From positions 1,240,001-1,304,000 of the forward strand of contig NW_026870967.1 in assembly GCF_033118175.1 (NCBI RefSeq): a DNA stretch of 64,000 nucleotides, given 5' to 3'. Origin of the DNA: Dama dama. Taxonomy: Eukaryota > Chordata > Mammalia > Artiodactyla > Cervidae. A model generated the notes under the pieces. It was not told the origin of the DNA. It did not search any database and was given only the letters and a program-made list of their open reading frames with translations. This document shows positions 35,201-47,700 of the stretch, piece by piece (position 1 is the stretch's first letter; the number at the start of each line of letters is the position of its first letter). The translations under genes were made by a program, and so were the position numbers.

Positions 35201-38200
35201 TGGCCAGGGGCAGGGGACCTGCTGGGTCCTGCCCCTGGCCTGTGGGGCCTCTGAGCACATCCGGCCCTCTCCCGCTGGAAGACCTCCCCGGCTGCCTCCA
35301 AAGGCCGGTTTGCCAACACTCACGCCCACTGTTCCCACCAGGCGCTCACAATGCTCCCAAGCCCGGGAGAAAAGCACTTCGGGGTGTTGCTCTCTCCGGG
35401 CCCTTGCCCCTGAGCCTGGGGGCCAGGCAGTGGGTCCACACTCCCAGACCAAGGCAGAACCACATGCACACGTCTGTTCCTGACCCGTGCACCGGCAGAG
35501 AGCTCGGGGGAGCCAGAGTCTGTCAGGCAGCTGCTGGGCTGGCCGCCTGTGTGGGAAGGGGCAGAGCCGACCTAGGGGCAAGTTGGGCCTCTTACTCTCC
35601 CTGCTGCCCTGAGTCTGCTGGGCCAAAGAGGTCTTGGACATCCAGCCCTTTGCTGGTCCCTTCCCTCTGACGAGGCCCTCTGAGCTCCAGCACCTTGCAG
35701 TGTGGAGACAGCGCCTGCCAGCAACCTCCTCTCCAAAGAGGCCTCAACCGAGGCCTACGCCCAGGGGAAAGGCACCAGCGGGGATGATCCTGGGGAGGCG
35801 CACGGACATGTCTGGACCCAGTCCCCACAGCCTGCCCCTTGGTGGGGCAGTACCCCCGGAGGCCAGGAAGGTCTGGGCAAGGCTGGCCAGGGGCAGGGGC
35901 CCTGCTGGGTCCTGCCCCTGGCCTGTGGGGCCTCTGAGCACAACCGGCCCTCTCCCACTGGAAGACCTCCCCGGCTGCCTCCAAAGTCCTGTTTGCAAAC
36001 ACTCCCGCCCGCTATTCACGCCAGGCTCGCACAATGCTCCCAAGCCGGGGAGAAAAGCGCTTTGGAGTGATGCTCTCTGCGGGCCCTTGCCCCTGAGCCT
36101 GGGGGCAAGGCAGGGGGAACACACTCCCAGGCCAAGGCAGAACCACATGCCCACGTCTGTTCCTGTCCCTTGCACCGGCAGAGAGCTCGGGGGAGCCAGA
36201 GTCTGCCAGGCAGCTGCTGGGCTGTCTGCCTGTGTGGGAAGGGGCAGAGCCGACCTAGGGGCAAGTTGGGCCTCTTGCTCTCCCTGCTGCCCTGAGGCTG
36301 CTGGGCCAAAGAGGTCTTGGGCATCCAGCCCTTTGCTGGTCCCTTCCCTCTGACGAGGCCCTCTGAGTTCCAGCACCTCGCAGTGTGGAGACAGCCCCTG
36401 CCAGCAACCTCCTCTCCAAGGAGGCCTCAACCGAGGCCTAGGCCCAGGGGAAAGGCACCAGCGGGGATGAGCCTGGGGATGCGCCCGGGCATGTCTGGAC
36501 CCAGTCCCGGCAATCTGCCCCTTGGTGGCGCAGTACCCCCAGAGGCCAGGAAGGTCTGGGCAAGGCTGCCAGGGCCAGGGACACTGCTGGGTCCTGCCCC
36601 TGGCCTGTGGGGCCTCTGAGCACAACCGGCACTCTCCCGCTGGAAGACCTCCCCGGCTGCCTCCAAAGGCCGCTTTGCAAGCACTCCCACCCGCTGTTCC
36701 CGCCAGGCGCGCACAATGATCCCAAGCCCGGGAGAAAAGCGCTTCGGGGTGGTGCTCTCTCCGGGCCCTTGCCCCTGAGCCTGGGGGCCAGGCAGGGGTC
36801 CACACTCCCAGGCAAAGGCAGAACCACATGCCCACGTCTGTTCCTGTCCCCTGCACCGGCAGAGAGCTTCGGGGAGCCAGAGTCTGTCAGGCAGCTGCTG
36901 GGTTTGCCGCCTGTGTGTGAAGGGGCAGAGCCGCCCTAGGGGCAAGTTGGACCTCTTGCTCTCCCTGCTGCCCTGAGGCTGCTGGGCCAAAGAGGTCTTG
37001 GGCATCCAGCCCCTTGCTGGTCCCTTCCCTCTGACGAGGCCCTCTGAGCTCCAGCACCTTGCAGTGTGGAGACAGCCCCTGCCAGCAACCTCCTCTCCAA
37101 GGAGGCCTCAACCGAGGCCTAGGCCCAGGGGAAAGGCACCAGCGGGGATGAGCCAGGGGAGGCGCCCGAGCATGTCTGGACCCAGTCGCCGCAGCCTGCC
37201 CCTTGGTGGGGCAGTACACCCGGAGGCCAGGAAGGTCTGGGCAAGGCTGGCCAGGGGCAGGGGCCCTGCTGGGTCCTGCCCCTGGCCTGTGGGGCCTCTG
37301 AGCACAACCGGCCCTCTCCCACTGGAAGACCTCCCCGGCTGCCTCCAAAGGCCGGTTTGCCAACACTCCCGCCCACTGTTCCCACCAGGCGCGCACAATG
37401 CTCCCAAGCCCGGGAGAAAAGCGCTTCGGGGTGGTGCTCCCACCGGGCCCTTGCCCCTGAGCCTGGGGGCCAGGCAGGGGTTCCACACTCCCAGGCCAAG
37501 GCAGAACCACATGCACACGTCTGTTCCTGCCCCCTGCACCGGCAGAGAGCTCAGGGGAGCCAGAGTCTGTCAGGCAGCTGCTGGGCTGGCCGCCTGTGTG
37601 GGAAGGGGCAGAGCCGACCTAGGGGCAAGTTGGGCCTCTTGCTCTCCCTGCTGCCCTGAGGCTGCTGGGCCAAAGAGGTCTTGGGCATCCAGCCCCTTGC
37701 TGGTCCCTTCCCTCTGACGAGGCCCTCTGAGCTCCAGCACCTTGCAGTGTGGAGACAGCCCCTGCCAGCAACCTCCTCTCCAAGGAGGCCTCAACCGAGG
37801 CCTAGGCCCAGGGGAAATGCACCAGCGGGGATGAGCCAGGGGAGGCGCCCGAGCATGTCTGGACCCAGTCCCCGCAGCCTGCCCCTTGGTGGGGCAGTAC
37901 CCCCGGAGGCCAGGAAGGTCTGGGCAAGGCTGGCCAGGGGCAGGGGCCGTGCTGGGTCTTGCCCCTGGCCTGTGGGGCCTCTGAGCACAACCGGCCCTCT
38001 CCCACTGGAAGACCTCCCCGGCTGCCTCCAAAGGCAGGTTTGCAAGCGCTCCCGCCCACTGATCCCAGCAGGTGCGCACAATGCTCTCAAGCCCGGGAGA
38101 AAAGCGCTTCGGGGTGGTGCACTCACCGGGCCCTTGCCCCTGAGCCTGGGGGCAATGCAGGGGGAACACACTCCCAGGCCAAGGCAGAACCACATGCACA

Positions 38201-40408
38201 CGTCTATTCCTGCCCCCTGCACCGGCAGAGAGCTCAGGGGAGCCAGAGTCTGTCAGGCAGCTGCTGGGCTGGCCGCCTGTGTGGGAAGGGGCAGAGCCGC
38301 CCTAGGGGCAAGTTGGGCCTCTTGCTCTCCCTGCTGCCCTGAGGCTGCTGGGCCAAAGAGGTCTTGGGCATCCAGCCCCTTGCTGGTCCCTTCCCTCTGA
38401 CGAGGCCCTCTGAGCTCCAGCACCTTGCATTGTGGAGACAGCCCCTGCCAGCAACCTCCTCTCCAAGGAGGCCTGAACCGAGGCCTAGGCCCAGGGGAAA
38501 GGCACCAGCGGGGATGAGACTGGGGAGGCGCCCGGGCATGTCTGGACCCAGTCCCCGCAGCCTGCCCCTTGGTGGGGCAGTACCCCCGGAGGCCAGGAAG
38601 GTCTGGGCAAGGCTGGCCAGGGGCAGGCGCCCTGCTGGGTCCTGCCCATGGCCTCTGGGGCCTCTGAGCACAACCGGCCCTCTCCCACTGGAAGACCTCC
38701 CTGGCTGCCTCCAAAGGCCGGTTTGCAACACTCCCGCCCGCTGTTCTTGCCAGGCACGCACAATGCTCCCAAGCCCGGGAGAAAAGCACTTCGGGGTGTT
38801 GCTCTCTCCGGGCCCTTGCCCCTGAGCCTGGGGGCCAGGCAGTGGGTCCACACTCCCAGACCAAGGCAGAACCACATGCACACGTCTGTTCCTGACCCCT
38901 GCACCGGCAGAGAGCTCGGGGGAGCCAGAGTCTGTCAGGCAGCTGCTGGGCTGGCCGCCTGTGTGGGAAGGGGCAGAGCCGACCTAGGGGCAAGTTGGGC
39001 CTCTTGCTCTCCCTGCTGACCTGAGGCTGCTGGGCCAAAGAGGTCTTGGGCATCCAGCCCCTTGCTGGTCACTTCCCGCTGACGAGGCCCTCTGAGCTCC
39101 AGCACCTTGCAGTGTGGAGACAGCCCCTGCCAGCAACCTCCTCTCCAAGGAGGCCTCAACCGAGGCCTAGGCCCAGGGGAAAGGCACCAGCGGGGATGAG
39201 CCTGGGGAGGCGCCCGGCCATGTCTGGACCCAGACCCCGCAGCCTGACCCTTGGTGGGGCTGTACCCCCGGAGGCCAGGAAGGTCTGGGCAAGGCTGCCA
39301 GGGGCAGGGACACTGCTGGGTCCTGCCCCTGGCCTGTGGGGCCTCTGAGCACAACCGGCACTCTCCCGCTGGAAGACCTCCCCGTCTGCCTCCAAAGGCC
39401 GGTTTGCAAGCACTCCAGCCCGCTGTTCCCGCCAGGCCCGCACAATGCTCCCAAGCCCGGGAGAAAAGCGCTTCGGGCTGGTGCTCTCTCCGGGCCCTCG
39501 CCCCTGAGCCTGGGGGCCAGGCAGGGAGAACACACTCCCAGGCCAAGGCAGAACGACATGCACACGTCTGTTCCTGCCCCCTACACCGGCAGAGAGCTCG
39601 GGGGAGCCAGAGACTGCCAGGCTGCTGCTGGGCTGGCTGCCTGTGTGGGACGGGGCAGAGCCGACCTAGGGGCAAGTTGGGCCTCTTGCTCTCCCTGCTG
39701 CCCTGAGGCTGCTGGGTCAAAGAGGTCTTGGGAATCCAGCCCTTTGCTGGTCCCTTCCCTCTGACGAGGCCCTCTGAGCTCCAGCACCTTGCAGTGTGGA
39801 GACAGCCCCTGCCAGCAACCTCCTCTCCAAGAGACCTCAACCGAGGCCTACGCCCAGGGGAAAGGCACCAGCGGGGATGATCCTGGGGAGGCGCACGGAC
39901 ATGTCTGGACCCAGTCCCCACAGCCTGCCGCTTGGTGGGGCAGTACCCCCGGAGGCCAGGAAGGTCTGGGCAAGGCTGACTAGGGGCAGGGGCCCTGCTG
40001 GGTCCTGCCCCTGGCCTGTGGGGCCTCTGAGCACAACCAGCCCTCTCCCACTGGAAGACCTCCCCGGCTGCCTCCAAAGTCCTTTTGCAAACACTCCCGC
40101 CCGCTGTTCACGCCAGGCTCGCACAATGCTCCCAAGCCCGGGAGAAAAGCGCTTCGGGGTGGTGCTCTCTCCGGGCCCTTGCCCCTGAGCCTGGGGGCAA
40201 GGCAGGGGGAACACACTCCCAGGCCAAGGCAGAACCACATGCCCACGTCTGTTCCTGTCCCCTGCACTGCCAGAGAACTTGGGGGAGCCAGAGTCTGTCA
40301 GGCAGCTGCTGGGTTGGCCGCCTGTGTGGGAAGGGGCAGAGCCGCGCTAGGGGCAAGTTGGGCCTCTTGCTCTCCCTGCTACCCTGAGGCTGCTGGGCCA
40401 AAGACGTC
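32222..40408 (+). repeat. HOR copy 3: 12 monomers a-l, 8,187 bp
   Basis: Monomers start at 32222, 32904, 33587, 34269, 34951, 35634, 36317, 36998, 37681, 38364, 39046 and 39728. Order and length are the same as copy 1, with only scattered substitutions, for example 'gggcgtccag' at 34273, 'cttactctcc' at 35592, 'gcctgaaccgagg' at 38472 and 'ctccctggctgcc' near 38698. Types d and e are both intact, so the fusion is specific to copy 2. Confidence 0.94.
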
Positions 40409-41773
40409 TTGGGCATCCAGCCCCTTACTGGTCCCTTCCCTCTGACGAGGCCCTCTGAGCTCCAGCACCTTGCAGTGTGGACACAGCCCCTGCCAGCAAC
40501 CTCCTCTCCAAGGAGGCCTCAACCGAGGCCTAGGCCCAGGGGAAAGGCACCAGCGGGGATGAGCCAGGGGAGGCGCCCGAGCATGTCTGGACCCAGTCCC
40601 CGCAGCCTGCCCCTTGGTGGGGCAGTACCCCCGGAGGCCAGGAAGGTCTGGGCAAGGCTGCCAGGGGCAGGGACACTGCTGGGTCCTGCCCCTGGCCTGT
40701 GGGGCGTCTGAGCACAACCGGCACTCTCCCGCTGAAAGACCTCCCCATCTGCCTCCAAAGGACGGTTTGCAAGCACTCCCACCCGCTGTTCCCGCCAGGC
40801 ACGCACAATGCTCCCAAGCCCGGGAGAAAAGCGCTTCGGGCTGGTGCTCTCTCCGGGCCCTTGCCCCTGAGCCTGGGGGCCAGGCAGGGGGAAAACACTC
40901 CCAGGCCAAGGCAGAACGACATGCACACGTCTGTTCCTGCCCCCTGCACCGGCAGAGAGCTCGGGGGAGCCAGAGACTGCCAGGCTGCTGCTGGGCTGGC
41001 TGCCTGTGTGGGACGGGGCAGAGCCGACCTAGGGCCAAGTTGGGCCTCTTGCTCTCCCTGCTGCCCTGAGGCTGCTGGGTCAAAGAGGTCTTGGGCATCC
41101 AGCCCTTTGCTGGTCCCTTCCCTCTGACGAGTCCCTCTGAGCTCCAGCACCTTGCAGTGTGGAGACAGACCCTGCCAGCAACCTCCTCTCCAAAGAGGCC
41201 TAAACCGAGGCCTACGCCCAGGGGAAAGGCACCAGCAGGGATGATCTTGAGGAGGCGCACGGACATGTCTGGACCCAGTCGCCGCAGCCTGCCCCTTGGT
41301 GGGGAGGTACCCCCGGAGGCCAGGAAGTTCTGGGCAAGGCTGGCCAGGGGCAGGGGCCCTGCTGGGTCCTGCCCCTGGCCTGTGGGGCCTCTGAGCACAA
41401 CCGGCCCTCTCCCACTGGAAGACCTCCCCGGCTGCCTCCAAAGTCCTGTTTGCAAACACTCCGGCCCGCTGTTCACGCCAGGCTCGCACAATACTCCCAA
41501 GCCCGGGAGAAAAGCGCTTTGGAGTGATGCTCTCACCGGGCCCTTGCCCCTGAGCCTGGGGGCAAGGCAGGGGGAACACACTACCAGGCTAAGGCAGAAC
41601 CACATGCCCACGTCTGTTCCTGTCCCCTGCACCGGCAGAGAGCTTGGGGGAGCCAGAGTCTGTCAGGCAGCTGCTGGGCTGGCCGCCTGTGTGGGAAGGG
41701 GCAGAGCCGCCCTAGGGGCAAGTTGGGCCTCTTGCTCTCCCTGCTGCCCTGAGGCTGCTGGGCCAAAGTCGTC
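40409..41773 (+). repeat. Partial HOR copy 4 (types a and b only)
   Basis: Type a (40409) follows l of copy 3 normally. Type b (41091) carries several substitutions absent from all three other b copies: 'gagacagaccctgcc', 'cttgaggaggcg', 'tggggaggtacc', 'acaatactccc' and 'caggctaaggc'. After b the order changes to a monomer related to 1519. This is the right edge of the homogenised core. Confidence 0.88.
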
Positions 41774-44700
41774 TTGGGCATCCAGCCCCTTACTGGTCCC
41801 TTCCCTCTGACGAGGCACTCTGAGCTCCAGCACCTTGCAGTGTGGAGACAGCCCCTGCCAGCAACCTCCTCTCCAAGGAGGCCTCAACCGAGGCCTAGGC
41901 CCAGGGGAAATGCACCAGCGGGGATGAGCCAGGGGAGGCGCCCGAGCATGTCTGGACCCAGTCCCCGCAGCCTGCCCCTTGGTGGGGCAGTACCCCCGGA
42001 GGCCAGGAAGGTCTGGGCAAGGCAGGCCAGGGGCTGGGGCCCTGCTGGGTCCTGCCCCTGGCCTGTGGGGCCTCTGAGCACAACCGGCCCTCTCCCACTG
42101 GAAGACCTCCCCGGCTGCCTCCAAAGGCCGGTTTGCAAGCACTCCCGCCCACTGTTCCCACCAAGCACTTAAAATGCTCCCAAGCCCGGGAGAAAAGCGC
42201 TTCGGGGTGGTGATCTCTCCGGGCCCTTGCACCTGAGCCTGGGGGCCAGGCAGGGGGAATACACTCCCAGGCCAAGGCAGAACGACATGCACACGTCTGT
42301 TCCTGCCCCCTACACCGGCAGAGAGCTCGGGGGAGCCAGAGACTGCCAGGCTGCTGCTGGGCTGGCTGCCTGTGTGGGAAGGGGCAGAGCCGACCTAGGG
42401 GCAAGTTGGGCCTGTTGCTCTCCCTGCTGCCCTGAGGCTGCTGGGTCAAAGAGGTCTTGGGCATCCAGCCCTTTGCTGGTCCCTTCCCTCTGACGAGGCC
42501 CTCTGAGCTCCAGCACCTTGCAGTGTGGAGACAGCCCCTGCCAGCAACCTCCTCTCCAAGGAGGCCTCAACCGAGGCCTAGGCCCAGGGGAAAGGCACCA
42601 GCGGGGATGAGCCTGGGGAGGCGCCCGGGCATGTCTGGACCCAGTCCCCGCAGGCTTCCCCTTGGTGGGGCAGTACCCCCGGAGGCCAGGAAGGTCTGGG
42701 CAAGGCTGGCCAGGGGCTGGGGCCCTGCTGGGTCTTGCCCCTGGACTCTGGGGCCTCTGAGCACAACCGACCCTCTCCCACTGGAAGACCTCCCCGGCTG
42801 CCTCCAAAGGCCGGTTTGCAACACTCCCGCCCGCTGTTCCCGCCAGGCACGCACAATGCTCCCAAGCCCGGGAGAAAAGCACTTCGGGGTGTTGCTCTCT
42901 CCGGGCCCTTGCCCCTGAGCCTGGGGCCCAGGCAGTGGGTCCACACTCCCAGACCAAGGCAGAACCACATGCACACGTCTGTTCCTGACCCCTGCACCGG
43001 CAGAGAGCTCGGGGGATCCAGAGTCTGTCAGGCAGCTGCTGGGCTGGCCGCCTGTGTGGGAAGGGGCAGAGCCGACCTAGGGGCAAGTTGGGCCTCTTGC
43101 TCTCCCTGCTGCCCTGAGGCTGCTGGGCCAAAGAGGTCTTGGGCATCCAACCCCTTGCTGGTCCCTTCCCGCTGACGAGGCCCTCTGAGCTCCAGCACCT
43201 TGCAGTGTGGAGACAGCCCCTGCCAGCAACCTCCTCTCCAAGGAGGCCTCAACCGAGGCCTAGGCCCAGGGGAAAGGCACAAGCGGGGATGAGCCAGGGG
43301 AGGCGCCCGGGCATGTCTGGACCCAGTCCCCGCATCCTGCCCCTTGGTGGGGCTGTACCCCCGGAGGCCAGGAAGGTCTGGGCAAGGCTGCCAGGGGCAG
43401 GGACACTGCTGGGTCCTGCCCCTGGCCTGTGGGGCCTCTGAGCACAACCGGCACTCTCCCGCTGGAAGACCTCCCCGTCTGCCTCCAAAGGCTGGTTTGC
43501 AAGCACTCCGGCCCGCTGTTCCCGCCATGCCCGCACAATGCTCCCAAGCCCGGGAGAAAAGCGCTACGGGGTGGTGCTCTCTCCGGGCCCTTGCCCCTGA
43601 GCCTGGGGGCCAGGCAGGGGGAACACACTCCCAGGCCAAGGCAGAACGACATGCACACGTCTGTTCCTGCCCCCTACACCGGCAGAGAGCTCGGGGGAGA
43701 CAGAGACTGCCAGGCTGCTGCTGGGCTGGCTGCCTGTGTGGGACGGGGCAGAGCCGACCTAGGGGCTAGTTGGGCCTCTTGCTCTCCCTGCTGCCCTGAG
43801 GCTGCTGGGTCAAAGAGGTCTTGGGCATCCAGCCCTTTGCTGGTCCCTTCCCTCTGACGAGGCCCTCTGAGCTCCAGCACCTTGCAGTGTGGAGACAGCC
43901 CCTGCCAGCAACCTCCTCTCCAAGGAGGCCTCAACCGAGGCCTAGGCCCAGGGGAAAGGCACCAGCGGGGATGAGCCAGGGGAGGCGCCCGAGCTTGTCT
44001 GGACCCAGGCCCCGCAGCCTGCCCCTTGGTGGGGCAGAAACCCCGGAGGCCAGGAAGGTCTGGGCAAGGCTGGCCAGGGGCACGGGCCCTGCTGCGTCCT
44101 GACCCTAGCCTGTGGGGCCTCTGAGCACAACCGGCCCTCTCCCACTGGAAGACCTCCCCGTCTGCCTCCAAAGGCCGGTTTGCTAGCGCTCCCTCCCACT
44201 GTTTCCAGCAGGCGTGCACAATGCTCCCAAGCCCGGGAGAAAAGCGCTTCAGGGTGGTGCTCTCTCCGGGCCCTTGCCCCTGAGCCTGGGGGCAAGGCAG
44301 GGTGTCCACACTGCCAGGCCAAGGCAGAACCACATGCACACGTCTGATCTGCCCCCTGCACCGACAGAGAGCTCGGCAGAGCCAGAGTCTGTCAGGCAGC
44401 TGCTGGGCTGGCCGCCTGTGTGGGAAGGGGCAGAGCCGACCTAGGGGCAAGTTGGGCCTCTTGCTCTCCCTGCTGCCCTGAGGCTGCTGGGTCAAAGAGG
44501 TCTTGGGCATCCAGCCCCTTGCTGGTCCCTTCCCTCTGACGAGGCCCTCTGAGCTCCAGCACCTTGCAGTGTGGAGACAGCCCCTGCCAGCAACCTCCTC
44601 TGCAACGAGGCCTCAACCGAGGCCTAGGCCCACGGGAAAGGCACCAGCGGGGATGAGCCTGGGGAGGCGCCCGGGCATGTCTGGACCCAGTCCCCGCAGC

Positions 44701-47700
44701 CTGCCCCTTGGTGGGGCTGTACCCCCGGAGGCAGGAAGGTCTGGGCAAGGCTGGCCAGGGACACGGGCCCTGCTGCGTCCTGCCCCTGGCCTGTGGGGCC
44801 TCTGAGCACAACCGGCCCTCTCCCACTGGAAGACCTCCCCGGCTGCCTCCAAAGGCCGGTTTGCAAGCACTCCCGCCCACTGTTCCCACCAGGCGCGCAC
44901 AATGCTCCCAAGCCCGGGAGAAAAGCGCTTCAGGGTGGTGCTCTCTCCGGGCCCTTGCCCCTGAGCCTGGGGGCCAGGCAGGTGATCCACACTCCCAGGC
45001 CAAGGCAGAACCACATGCACACGTCTGTTCCTGCCCCCTGCACCGGCAGAGAGCTCGCGGGAGCCAGAGTCTGTCAGGCAGCTGCTGTGATGGCCGCCTG
45101 TGTGGGAAGGGGCAGAGCTGACCTAGGGGCAAGTTGGGCCTCTTGCTCTCCCTGCTGCCCTGAGGCTGCTGGGCCAAAGAGGTCTTGGGCATCCAGCCCC
45201 TTGCTGGTCCCTTCCATCTGACGAGGCCCTCTGAGGTCTAGCACCTTGCAGTGTGGAGACAGCCCCTGCCAGCAACCTCCTCTCCAAGGAGGCCTCAACC
45301 GAGGCCTAGTCCCAGGGAAAGGCACCAGCGGGGATGAACCTGGGGAGGCGCCTGGGAATGTCTGGACCCAGTCCCCGCAGCCTGCCCCTTGGTGGGGCAG
45401 TACCCCCGGAGGCCAGGAAGGTCTGGGCAAGGCTGGCCAGGGGCCGGGGCCCTGCTGGGTCCTGCCCCTGGCCTGTGGGGCCTCTGAGCATGACCGGCCC
45501 TCTCCCGCTGGAGACCACCCCGACTGCCTCCAAAGGCCGGTTTGACAACACTCGCGCCCGCTGTTCCCGCCAGGCACGCACAATGCTCCCAAGCCCGGGA
45601 AAAAAGCGCTTCGGGGTGGTGCTCTCTCCGGGCCCTTGCCCCTGAGCCTGGGGGCAAGGCAGGGGGAACACACTCCCAGTCCAAGGCAGAACCACATGCC
45701 CAAGTCTGTTCCTGTCCCCTGCACCGGCAGAGAGCTTGAGGGAGCCAGAGTCTGTCAGGCAGCTGCTGGGTTGGCCGCCTGTGTGGGAAGGGGCAGAGCC
45801 GTCCTAGGGGCAAGTTGGGCCTCTTGCTCTCCTTGCTGCCCTGAGGCTGCTGGGCCAAAGTCGTCTTGGGCATCCAGCCCCTTACTGGTCCCTTCCCTCT
45901 GACGAGGCCCTCTGAGCTCCAGCACCTTGCAGTGTGGAGACAGCCCCTGCCAGCAACCTCCTCTCCAAGGAGGCCTCAACCGAGGCCTAGGCCCGGGGGA
46001 AAGGCACCAGCGGGGATGAGCCAGGGGAGGCGCACGGACATGTCTGGACCCAGTCCCCGCAGCCTGCCCCTTGGTGGGGCAGTACCCCCGGAGGCCAGGA
46101 AGGTCTGGGCAAGGCTGGCCAGGGGCAGGGGCCGTGCTGGGTCCTGCCCCTGGCCTGTGGGGCCTCTGAGCACAACCGGCCCTCTCCCACTGGAAGACCT
46201 CCCCGGCTGCCTCCAAACGCCGGTTTGCAAGCGCTCCCGCCCACTGTTCCCAGCAGGCGCGCACAATGCTCTCAAGCCCGGGAGAAAAGCGCTTCGAGGT
46301 GGTGCTCTCACCGGGCCCTTGCCCCTGAGCCTGGGGGCAATGCAGGGGGAACACACTCCCAGGCCAAGGCAGAACCACATGCACACGTCTATTCCTGCCC
46401 CCTGCAACGGCAGAGAGCTCAGGGGAGCCAGAGTCTGTCAGGCAGCTGCTGGGCTGGCCGCCTGTGTGGGAAGGGGCAGAGCCGACCTAGGGGCAAGTTG
46501 GGCCTCTTGCTCTCCCTGCTGCCCTGAGGCTGCTGGGCCAAAGAGGTCTTGGGCATCCAGCCCTTTGCTGGTCCCTTCCCTCTGACGAGGCCCTCTGAGC
46601 TCCAGCACCTTGCAGTGTGGAGACAGCCCCTGCCAGCAACCTGCTCTCCAAGGAGGCCTCAACCGAGGCCTAAGCCCAGGGGAAAGGCACCAGCGGGGAT
46701 GAGACTGGGGAGGCGCCCGGGCATGTCTGGACCCAGTCCCCGCAGCCTGCCCTTTGGTGGGGCTGTAACCCCGGAGGCAGGAAGGTCTGGGCAAGGCAGG
46801 CCAGGGGCTGGGGCCCTGCTGGGTCCTGCCCCTGGCCTGTGGGGCCTCTGAGCACAACCGGCCCTCTCCCACTGGAAGACCTCCCCGGCTGCCTCCAAAG
46901 GCCGGTTTGCAAGCACTCCCGCCCACTGTTCCCACCAAGCACGAAAAATGGTCCCAAGCCCGGGAGAAAAGCGCTTCGGGGTGGTGCTCTCTCCGGGCCC
47001 TTGCCCCTGAGCCTGGGGGCCAGGCATGGGGTCCACACTCCCAGGCCAAGGCAGAAACACATGCACACGTCTGTTCCTGACCCCTGCACCGGCAGAGAGC
47101 TCGGGGGAGCCAGAATCTGCCAGGCAGCTGCTGGGCTGGCGGCCTGTGTGGGAAGGGGCAGAGCCGACCTAGGGGCAAGTTGGGCCTCTTGCTCTCCCTG
47201 CTGCCCTGAGGCTGCTGGGCCAAAGAGGTCTTGGGCATCCAGCCCCTTTCTGGTCCCTTCCATCTGACGAGGCCCTCTGAGCTCCAGCACCTTGCAGTGT
47301 GGAGACAGCCCCTGCCAGCAACCTCCTCTCCAAGGAGGCCTCAACCGAGGCCTAGGCCTAGGGGAAAGGCACCAGCGGGGATGAGCCTGGGGAGGCGCCC
47401 GGCCATGTCTGGACCCAGTCCCCCCAACCTGCCCCTTGGTGGGGCAGTACCCCCGGAGGGCAGGAAGGTCTGGGCAAGGCTGCCAGGGGCAGGGACACTG
47501 CTGGGTCCTGCCCCTGGCCTGTGGTGCGTCTGAGCACAACCGGCACTCTCCCGCTGGAAGACCTCCCCGTCTGCCTCCAAAGGACGTTTGCAAGCACTCC
47601 CACCCGCTGTTTCCACCAGGCACGCACAATGCTCCCAAGCCCGGGAGAAAAGCGCTTCGGGCTGGTGCTCTCTCCGGGCCCTTGCCCCTGAGCCTGGGGG

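Noticed and set aside
18007..36856. An 11-monomer (7,505-bp) HOR suggested by spacing of type f-g-h blocks between copies 1 and 2
   Set aside because: The 7,505-bp spacing results from the d/e fusion in copy 2. Copies 1 and 3 are 12 monomers and 8,187 bp each, so the basic unit is twelve.
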